From Trachelipus rathkii (taxonomy: Eukaryota; Arthropoda; Malacostraca; Isopoda; Trachelipodidae), in the NCBI GenBank assembly GCA_015478945.1, contig JABUQX010057038.1, positions 1-30,978 of the forward strand: DNA of 30,978 nt. The letters run 5' to 3'. Every line of letters starts with the position of its first letter. Position 1 is the first letter of the stretch. Shown here in pieces: positions 24,112-30,978 of this stretch. The notes under the pieces are model-generated. The model had not been told where the DNA came from and made no database searches. It was given only the letters and a program-made list of their open reading frames with translations. Both the position numbers and the translations under genes were made by a program.

Positions 24112-24302
24112 TCCAAAGTCTAAAGACATTTAAATGGGAAAAAACTCCCATGTCCAAAGATATTTAAATGTAAAAATCTCCCTCCTCCCCCAAGTCAAAG
24201 CTATTTAAATGTAAAACAACTCCGAAGTCCAATATTTAAATGAATAAACTTCCCCCAAGTCAAAAGGTATCTAAATGACTAAAAACTTCAAAATCCAAAG
24301 AA
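24112..24302 (+). repeat. minisatellite, about 38-bp unit, five copies
   Basis: Five diverged head-to-tail units share the core (C)CAAAG.. ATTTAAATG ..AAAACT.CC, with ATTTAAATG (or ATCTAAATG in the last copy) at about 24129, 24168, 24209, 24233 and 24269. The array lies inside the right half of the hAT-like element. Confidence 0.8.
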
Positions 24303-24323
24303 ATCCCGAAAACCTGAAATTCG

Positions 24324-24349
24324 GTATTTGGCCGAAATAGGCCAAATAC
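24324..24349. repeat. right subterminal hairpin GTATTTGGCC/GGCCAAATAC
   Basis: A perfect 10-bp stem with a 6-base loop (GAAATA), 30 bases from the right end of the transposon. The arm is a variant of the left-end core GTATTCGGCC. Confidence 0.8.
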
Positions 24350-24379
24350 GCGAATACTACCGAATATTCGGCACATCTA

Positions 24380-24490
24380 ATATATAAATATATAATATAT
24401 ATATATAATATAATATTAATATATATATATAATAATATTAATAATATATATATAAATTATAATATATAAATCAATAATATAATATATATA
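24380..24490. repeat. TA satellite array
   Basis: TA/TAA repeats abutting the right end of the transposon; probably the same array as 22708-22985, split by the insertion. Confidence 0.85.
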
Positions 24491-24617
24491 TGAGAGATAG
24501 AGAGAGAGAAGACAGAGAGAGAGAGAGAGAGAGAGAGAACGAGAAAGAGAGAGATGAAGTAGAGAGAGAAAGAGAGGTAGAGAGAGAGAGAAGAGTAGAG
24601 AAGAAGAGAGAGAAGAG
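24491..24617 (+). repeat. GA-rich microsatellite
   Basis: GA repeats with AAG, GATAG and GTAG interruptions, again immediately right of a TA array. The stretch 24618-25000 is mixed DNA with no supportable gene. Confidence 0.93.
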
Positions 24618-24999
24618 GAATCTGATATATCATGACTCTAAGTAACTTGTAACTATATTAGCTTAACTTCAAAACTAAGATTGAGAAAATAACTATATAT
24701 CAGGCAATGCAGATTCAAGCACTTAATTAAGTTTGGAGAGGTGAGAGCCGGATTCCTTCAGCTAAAAAAGTTATATCACACGAGCTCCACGGAGCTGTTT
24801 GAAAACTTCTTAGCTATGGAATATGTTTAATTATACAGTAAGTTTGGAGTCTCTGGATTACAGCATGATAAAATGAACTGGAAAACTATGACACTTAAGA
24901 ACGATGAAGAATAAATTGAAGTTATTAAATAAAAATGTGTATGAAAATTAATGATTAATTAATTTTGACATAGATTTTACCGCCAAATAATAATAAAAT

Positions 25000-25285
25000 T
25001 TATATATTATAAATATATAATATAGATAATAATATATATATATATATAATATAAATAAATAATAATAAAAACATATATAATAATAATAATAACTATATAA
25101 TAATAAATAAAAATACTAATATACTTAAATTTATATATATAATTAGTTGTTAAAGAATAATACTATAGAGTAATACTAAATAAATAATAATATAAAATAT
25201 ATAAATATATATATATAATATATATATACTAATACGTATAAATATAGATATATATATATATATAAATAATATATAAATAAATATA
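25000..25285. repeat. TA/TAA satellite array
   Basis: Imperfect TA and TAA repeats. The following 25286-25630 is mixed AT-rich DNA with no gene that I can support. Confidence 0.85.
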
Positions 25286-25629
25286 GTCACTCAAATTTCT
25301 TTACTGGCTATCCACAGAATCGAAAATACATAAAAAAAACTTCTGATATAATAAACAAAGAGATCTTTCCACAATTTACGAATTTAAGGAGGAATAAAGT
25401 TTCGTCATTCCCAAGTCACAATGAACATCTCTATAGGAACAAAAGGGAGTATGCGTAAGTACCATTTTTGTAGATGAGCGAATGCAAGTGAGCCAATTGT
25501 TGCTATGAATCCAGAAAGCATTTGCAAAATCATTTTTATATTTTAGGGTTTCTAATTTATTTTTAGAATACTATTATGTAGCATCTATCTTGCAAATGCA
25601 TAACATCACTTCAAACGAGGTACATAGAC

Positions 25630-25815
25630 TCGCTTATATATAATATGTAATATATATTTTTATTTTATTTTTTTTTATTTTTTTTATATATTAATATATA
25701 TATAATATAATATAAAGATATATATATATAATCTAAATATAACTATAATATATATATATTAAAAAATATATATAATATATATATATCTACATTATATATA
25801 ATATATATATTATAT
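25630..25815. repeat. T-rich stretch and TA array
   Basis: A T-rich segment (25656-25685) followed by TA repeats. No coding potential. Confidence 0.85.
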
Positions 25816-25892
25816 AGGTATACAAAGAAATGGATATGTATCTAAATTGCAACCTCTTCCAAAAACAATAAATGATATAGTATTATATGTAA

Positions 25893-25983
25893 AAGGGCCC
25901 TTCCCAGGTGCTCCCGATTTTCAGCCCAGTGGTGGCCGCTTCATTGGAGCCGTGGTGGCCTGTACACTAACCGCAAAAAAAAA
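25893..25983 (+). repeat. GC-rich fragment ending in an A-run (possible SINE or retrocopy 3' end)
   Basis: About 80 GC-rich bases between TA arrays, containing the 9-bp direct repeat GTGGTGGCC at 25929-25937 and 25952-25960, and ending CCGC followed by about nine A. An A-tail after a compact GC-rich body is what a SINE or other retroposed 3' end would leave. No clear pol III boxes and no target duplication are visible. Confidence 0.35.
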
Positions 25984-26172
25984 TATATCTATATATATAA
26001 TATATAATATATGAATATATAAATTATATATTAATAATAATATATATATGATAATAAATATATATAATAAAAGTAAATAAATATAAATGTAATATTATAA
26101 TATATAATATATAAAAGATATAAGTATATATATAATTAATTAATATAATAATAGATAAATAATATATATATT
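25984..26172. repeat. TA satellite array
   Basis: TA/TAA repeats leading into a short GA-rich stretch at about 26176-26230, the same TA-then-GA order seen at other loci. Confidence 0.85.
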
Positions 26173-26600
26173 TTAGATGAGAGAGAACGAATAAGATAAG
26201 AGTGGGAGAGGAGAGAAGGAAGGAGTCGATCTTTCAGTGTTATAAAAAGGACAATCCGAAGAATCCTCGTACAGGAGATTAAGTATAAAGTTTGAGAGTT
26301 ACATAAGTTGTGATTAATTCTTTAATGTTAAAGTTCTCTCAGTTAGGATCGGACAAATTTTAATATAATTTCTTTGTAATTTTAAAAACAATGCAATGTT
26401 CCCAAATTACCGGTACAAACTAACAGAATACAGTCCATAAAAAATTTTTGAATTTTACCAGGGCTGGTACATTGCCCCATGTAACCACTAAATCTAGTCA
26501 CCGTAGTTGTTTGCATTTATATTATAATCCGTGATCAATTATTCTTTACTAAAAAACTTTACAAAAGATCACTTTATGGGAGAAATATTAATGTGGAACG

Positions 26601-26834
26601 TTACCTTATTAGGTATATATTTTGAAATAGTAGAAATATCGGAAATGGCGCAACCTTCGACGTACCGATGCGCACACGTGTTCCCTGGCTGAATCCATAT
26701 ACTTCAGCTGTGAAGTCAGGAACACCACAACCGTAAAAGAAATTTGGCAGCCAGACTTGGTTATAAATTAGATAATAGAAAAAATAAAAATCAACGTAAC
26801 ATGAAATCTTATATTTGAGGGAATTTAGCTTACA
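26601..26834 (-). CDS. candidate exon (open frame without ATG), unknown protein
   Basis: The minus strand is open for 77 codons with no Met, so it is missed by start-based ORF finding. A pyrimidine-rich run (TTTTTATTTTTTCTATTATC...) leads to an acceptor-like AACCAAG at 26756. After it come VWLPNFFYGCGVPDFTAEV and then YGFSQGTRVRIG. A donor-like CATCG|GTACGT lies at 26670-26661, so a 90-base exon at 26666-26755 is possible; otherwise the frame ends at the TAA at 26601. The hydrophobic and aromatic residues 5' of the AG come from the pyrimidine tract and are probably intronic. Family not recognised. The DNA overlaps the left copy of a diverged direct repeat, so it may belong to a transposon. 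Confidence 0.3.
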   Translation of the reverse strand, partial: CKLNSLKYKISCYVDFYFFYYLIYNQVWLPNFFYGCGVPDFTAEVYGFSQGTRVRIGTSKVAPFPIFLLFQNIYLIR

Positions 26835-26910
26835 TTATACACAATAGCCTACATAGGTCATTGAGTACAAGTTCACCAGGCTACCGATACACACAATAAA
26901 ATCGCTCAAT
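26650..26910. repeat. diverged direct repeat, left copy
   Basis: The plus-strand segment CTTACATTATACACAATAGCC onward (from 26829) aligns with 28893 onward at roughly four bases in five over about 42 columns, in the same order: CTTACAT, ATAC, ATAGCCT, CATAGG, GAGTACA. Weaker similarity extends outward in both directions (GTGTTCCCTGGCTGAA versus ATGTTCTGGCCTGAA; GTCAG; GATACACACA versus GATACGCACG). The copies lie about 2.07 kb apart in the same orientation. They could be LTR-like ends, two copies of a dispersed repeat, or duplicated exons. Confidence 0.6.
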
Positions 26911-27575
26911 TTATATTTCTCTACGCCGCCGTGATTTTATTGGAACCGAGAGTCTGTAATCATTATTTGGTGAGCTGAAGAAGCCATGAACAGACCAGCT
27001 TATATTATAAGTTTGATTTACTGTTAGTGGGCAAAGATTTAAGTAATATATGTTTATTTTTTCCCAAAATAGGATTTCATAAATTAATTTTTATTAATTA
27101 AAACGTAGTTGTTTTTTCGTAAAACAATTTATAATTTCTACTGCCAAATTTTTCCCAACTTTTTTCTGTCAAGTCCTACAATTGCACAAAGGTAAGATGT
27201 CAGACGACTGTTGGATGATGGAGTATTATCCCTTTCCACACTATATTATAACCAGAACGAAAATATTTCTTTCCTCTTCGATATTTTTGGTATTTTAAAA
27301 AAATGCTTTTATTTCGCTTGAAAGATATTGTCGGAACTCCATTCAACGTTTAAAACTGCAAAAGATTTAAAAAAAAAAATAGATTTTACTACAGACACAC
27401 AAAAAAATAAAAATAAAAATCATGAACAAAGAGATATGCAGCATATAAAATTCTCTTTTTTTGCATTTATTTACATTTTTAATCCGAGGGAAACCGTCAT
27501 GATTTAACTATTAAAAATAAAAATAAAACACTAAATTTAGCTACAAAAATCCTCACACATGCATTTTTTTATCCC

Positions 27576-27588
27576 GGTCCTAAGGACC
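27576..27588. other. quasi-palindrome GGTCCT-A-AGGACC
   Basis: Perfect 6-bp arms around one base. Isolated in mixed AT-rich DNA between the two direct-repeat copies. Confidence 0.45.
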
Positions 27589-27801
27589 TCACATGGCTGT
27601 CTTAAAATATAAATTTTATTTCCCTTCATATCTATTACAATTTCTTTCCCACGAAGGGATTTTTATTACCTAATTAACGGCCAACTTTCCAGTTACCATT
27701 TTACAAAAAAAAAACAAAAAAAAAACTCAGTTTTAATCTTAGAAGCATTTAGCTTTACAAACATTTCAGTTGCTTATATTATCAACTTTAAAATATCCCG
27801 C

Positions 27802-27816
27802 CCCTCACTTTGAGGG
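27802..27816. other. hairpin CCCTCA-CTT-TGAGGG
   Basis: A perfect 6-bp stem with a 3-base loop. The rest of 26911-28055 is AT-rich to mixed DNA without a supportable gene; CAAAG|GTAAGA near 27188 resembles a donor on the plus strand but lacks a convincing exon. Confidence 0.45.
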
Positions 27817-28061
27817 AGATTAATAAGAATAAGATAGAAGACAATGGCTCTCATCGTCATGAAAAAGTTTCCTCTGATTTGTAATTTTTAAGAAAAGGTA
27901 TCTTCCTTTACATGCGAGTTCTTAAACTATCACGTTAAAGTATATCTACCCAATTATAATTATTTATAATATTATTAAGTAGATGAGTTCCAATGTAATA
28001 ATCATTCTTAATTCAGATAATTAAAAAAACTGAATCAAACACAATTTTAATAATATTATAC

Positions 28062-28320
28062 CTTGTTTGATGGAGCAGTCATCAGCGTGGGGGGAAATTT
28101 AAAGGAATGGAATTTCTCGGTGACTTTTGGGCCTTTTTGGGAGCGCTGCACCAGACCCTTTTCTCCTTCTGAGTTTGAACTTTCTACCCCATTTAGGGGA
28201 GATTTACGAGATCTCTGAGATGAAGGTGAAGATCGGGAAGATGCCTTGGGGGTACTATTTGATATAAACTTTCCCCTTCCCACCCTGAAGCTGGGGGGAA
28301 GTCTTCTTTGAAGCTTTCAT
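28062..28320 (-). CDS. candidate Ser/Lys-rich coding exon with a frame break
   Basis: On the minus strand an ATG at 28320 opens MKASKKTSPQLQGGKGK, which then leaves frame in a G/A homopolymer stretch (28270-28285). In the adjoining frame the sequence continues FISNSTPKASSRSSPSSQ, further Ser-, Lys- and Pro-rich residues, and ends TLMTAPSNK at AACAAG|GTATAA, a donor-like site at 28061. Both halves share the same basic, disordered character (SKK, SPQ, RSRKSP), as in linkers of nuclear or chromatin proteins. The break is either a sequencing indel or a real frameshift. The exon is much GC-richer than its surroundings. No folded domain or family was recognised. A second upstream ATG (28352, MEKRPKK) could be the true start. 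Confidence 0.4.
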
Positions 28321-28689
28321 ATCCAAGTTTTTTTAGGCCTCTTCTCCATCAAGCGAGTGTTTTTTTTTTTTATGCGCAGTAATTTTTTTTTAAAGGGCTC
28401 TTTTTCTTAACGACAGAAATAACGACTTAAAAAACTATCTTCACGTTATTATTTTAAATCGTTAGTTTGAGCTGTACCTACTCTCAAGACAATTTTTAAT
28501 CACAACAATTAAAAACCCTTATCTTGGCTAAGTATCTTTCACTTTTTAATAATAATTACTGCGTTAATTATTTTAACTGACCCGTTCACTTTTATGGAGA
28601 GGTGATAAGTTATACTGCATAATTTTTGCCCTTCATTAAGATATAATATATTTTTATCATAAAAAAAAAGATCGCGTAAGAGGGTTGAG

Positions 28690-29001
28690 GGGGTCCTTTG
28701 CATTACGTCTTTTCAAGGCAATGAATGTTCTGGCCTGAAAACAGTCTCTTTTCTCCGGTTTGAGTCAGTGAAAAACTCACCTCGCGTCTAGAAGCGAACG
28801 CATTGCTGATTAGTTAGTTTAATTTGAAATAATATAAAAAAATTATTAAAAAAGCTCACCGTACATGATCTCTGAATGTAGGAAATTTTTAGTCTTACAT
28901 AATACGTTATAGCCTTCATAGGGGCATGAGTACAGCGTTTTGTTAGGGTGATTTTCTATATATAGGGATACGCACGTGAGTATAAAAACTTTGGCTAGCA
29001 T
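28690..29001. repeat. diverged direct repeat, right copy
   Basis: Partner of 26650-26910. It contains ATGTTCTGGCCTG at 28725-28737, also found at 22128-22140 after CAAGG.AAT, so at least one part of this repeat occurs three times in the window. Its minus strand holds a short open frame (28846-29001). Confidence 0.55.
28846..29001 (-). CDS. 51-codon frame with signal-peptide-like start
   Basis: The minus-strand frame starts MLAKVFILTCVSLY, a basic residue followed by a hydrophobic stretch as in a short signal peptide. It continues with ENHPNKT (a possible N-glycosylation site, NKT) and a Cys-containing part, LYSCPYEGYNVLCK. It ends at TAA, but TACG|GTGAGC at 28861-28855 is a donor-like site, so it may be a first exon. 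The left repeat copy encodes LYSMTYVGYCV, a stop, then CK in the same frame: nine of 14 residues agree. The homologous copy is therefore broken, and no selection on the protein is shown. No family recognised; a small secreted Cys-containing peptide is only a possibility. Confidence 0.3.
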   Translation of the reverse strand: MLAKVFILTCVSLYIENHPNKTLYSCPYEGYNVLCKTKNFLHSEIMYGELF

Positions 29002-29124
29002 TTATAACATATTACCACATATTAATTTCCTCTTAACACACAATTATTATTCTGGACGGATGAGTCTCTCAGCGTACAAACCTAACTATAGCACCTCACA
29101 CACAACCACACACACACTCATACA

Positions 29125-29630
29125 GCTATATTATATACATATATATAGTATATAAAATATATATATATATTATTTATTATTATATATTATATATATATTA
29201 TAATATATTATATACTATTATATATATATAATATATATATAGTATATATAATATTATTTATATATATATATACTATATATATATAATTTGATATAATATA
29301 TATATATATATATATAGTATATAATCATGTTATTATATATTATTATATATTATATATATTATACATAATATTATATTATATTAATATATATATATATATA
29401 TTATATATATATATAATATTATATATATATAATATAAGTTAGATATATATTATATATATATTATATAGTATATTATAATAATATATATTATATATATATA
29501 TATATATATAATATTATATATATATAATTATATATATATACTATTAATACTATATATATATATTAAATATATATATATATATATATATATTTACATATAT
29601 TATATATATATATATATAATATATATAAAA
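29125..29630. repeat. TA satellite array
   Basis: About 500 bases of TA/TAA repeat after a short CACACA-rich stretch (29095-29120). No coding potential. Confidence 0.92.
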
Positions 29631-29635
29631 TGAGC

Positions 29636-30110
29636 ATATTATATAATCTGCATAGTGAGACTCAATTCTATATAGGTATAGTTTGTATCAAGGATGGGAG
29701 ATTGTTTGAGACCGGATATTTACTACAAAAAGGCGCGTCATGAATGAGTCATATGAAATATTATGTAAATAATTGTAAGTCTTTTATTATAAAACTTAGC
29801 TTTCTCAAAATTTCAAAATATTTAATTATTGGAAAGTCCATTTCTTTTATCTATTAATATATGATTTAATATTATGTAATCTAAAATATTTACGTGGTTA
29901 TAAAATATTATTATGTGAAATACTATAAAAAATTTATAATTTTACTTCCTTTCTTATAGTGTTATATAGTATAATAAGTGGGCTTAAGGGTTATTAAATG
30001 GGAACCACAATTCCTATTCTACCTTATAATGCCCATATTTATTCATTTCTATACTGGAGTGACTAATTAAGAGCATGACTCGGTTAATAAATAATTATTC
30101 GACCTTAAAT
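29636..30110. other. AT-rich mixed DNA, no gene seen
   Basis: Mixed AT-rich sequence with many stops in all frames. I see no RNA gene, repeat array or exon-like frame here. Confidence 0.5.
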
Positions 30111-30114
30111 TATA

Positions 30115-30262
30115 TATTTATATAATATGATACTATATATATATATATAATTATAGATATATTATATATGAATATATATATTAATATACTATTATATCAC
30201 TTATATAATTTATAGGTATATTATATACTATTATATAATATATTAATATATTAATATGAGGC
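30115..30262. repeat. TA satellite array
   Basis: Imperfect TA/TAA repeats. The following stretch to the end of the window is AT-rich to mixed DNA without a supportable gene. Confidence 0.85.
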
Positions 30263-30677
30263 TGAGAGAATCTCAAGCCACTTATATAATTTTGATTAAT
30301 TGGATTAATGAAGTTTTACTGTAATAAATATATTTTGTGGGGTGTTTAAGTGATTATTCTTTAGTATAAACAGATAAAACATATGAAAATATTTGGGCTA
30401 ATTAGTAATATTAAATGTCAGTGTAACCAATCAGGATCTCAAAAAGAGAGATTAATTAATCATAGTATAATAATATGTTGAATTAACTAGCTCAAAAATA
30501 ATGTTACTTTAAGTTTAATTACTATCACAGTAATGATACATATATATTAAAACTCTAGCAAAACAAGCACAATCTGACATATTCATATAGTTAAGATAAA
30601 CATTCTACTTGCACGAATATGAGTTCTCTGATGTAATACAAGAATCCCGATATCCACTAATGATATGTAGTCGTAGT

Positions 30678-30736
30678 AGGGTGACCCTGATGTGTATTGA
30701 CTGAGGGATTTATGTACCGGTCCTTCCATGTGAAGG
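30678..30736. other. two adjacent small hairpins
   Basis: AGGGT-G-ACCCT (30678-30688) and CCTTC-CATGT-GAAGG (30722-30736) are perfect 5-bp stems 33 bases apart, in a GC-richer patch at the right edge of the window. They resemble the GC-armed stems near 10 kb, though short stems can arise by chance. Confidence 0.4.
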
Positions 30737-30978
30737 GTCATCTATCCACAATTTCGCTACATATCAAATTCTTATATTACAATCGCTGACATTGCAGCGT
30801 GCGTGAGTTACTAAGCTGTACTTCTCCTGCCAGTCCAAGACAGTTTATTAACCAAGGCTCTTAGTTAAACACAGCTATATTGGTACAACATAACGGTCTT
30901 TTGCAAAAAAGTTACCCCCCCCATAAACTAAGTGGAAAGCCGTACGTAAGTCTCAGCCGTTCTCATACACTTACTCCA

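Larger units (their letters stand above)
22993..24379. mobile_element. hAT-like DNA transposon relic
   Basis: The right end, read inward, is TAGATGTGCCGAATATTCGG; the left end begins TAGATATG, then reaches GCCGAAATACCGAATACC. This matches the (C/T)AG..RTG style of hAT ends, though one G of the usual TAGNGRTG is missing. Both ends carry subterminal CCGAAT/ATTCGG palindromes typical of transposase binding regions. Internal DNA is far less AT-rich than the TA arrays that hug both ends. An 8-bp target duplication is not visible: the flanks are TA repeat and do not match. At 1.39 kb it is too short for a full hAT element (often 2.5-5 kb), so it is deleted or non-autonomous. Insertion within TA satellite explains the sharp borders. 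Confidence 0.6.

Noticed and set aside
22985..24387. 8-bp target-site duplication of the hAT-like element
   Set aside because: The left flank (TTAGCCAT) and right flank (ATATATAA) do not match.
1..30978. CRISPR array, bacterial operon or organellar genome
   Set aside because: No regular repeat-spacer pattern, no ribosome-binding-site and gene series, and no rRNA or organellar protein genes; the hairpins and TA repeats alone do not establish an organelle.

Overview
The window reads as non-coding nuclear DNA from a eukaryote with an AT-rich, microsatellite-laden genome. Imperfect (TA)n/(TAA)n arrays fill much of it, alternating with (GA)n/(CT)n tracts, a (GATA)n array, a minisatellite and repeat relics. 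No bacterial-style operon, rRNA or complete tRNA is visible, and no long open frame or full-length gene can be supported. Exon-like pieces have GT...AG splice contexts. Dense AT, GA and GATA microsatellites together would fit an arthropod such as a crustacean, but that is a guess from composition, not from a recognised gene.

Layout. 1-4884: AT-rich low-complexity DNA with a 7-bp array, small hairpins and one G-rich island. 4885-8286: an abrupt block of near-balanced, purine-rich sequence with no convincing gene; short inverted repeats sit at its two edges. 8287-9835: AT arrays. 9895-10070: three adjacent GC-armed hairpins. About 10430-11640: an A/C-rich, G-poor block. 11930-15880: AT arrays, hairpins and a long CT tract. 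15883-16579: two exon-like segments on the minus strand whose reading phases agree. 16720-22990: AT, GATA and GA arrays, a possible pol III (SINE-like) box and a few repeat relics. 22993-24379: the clearest mobile element, a 1.39-kb hAT-like transposon relic with TIR-like ends, subterminal palindromes, an internal minisatellite and exon-like frames. 24380-26230: AT/GA arrays and a SINE-like A-tailed fragment. 26600-29001: a gene-like region on the minus strand with three exon-like frames and a diverged direct repeat about 2.1 kb apart. 29110-30978: AT arrays, then mixed AT-rich DNA with paired hairpins.

The best candidates for unseen biology are the duplicated segment with its short secreted-like frame near 29 kb, the Ser/Lys-rich exon near 28.2 kb, the two-exon model near 16 kb, the transposon, and the cluster of three GC hairpins near 10 kb. 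None of the predicted peptides was recognised. I found no evidence for a coordinated multi-gene system.
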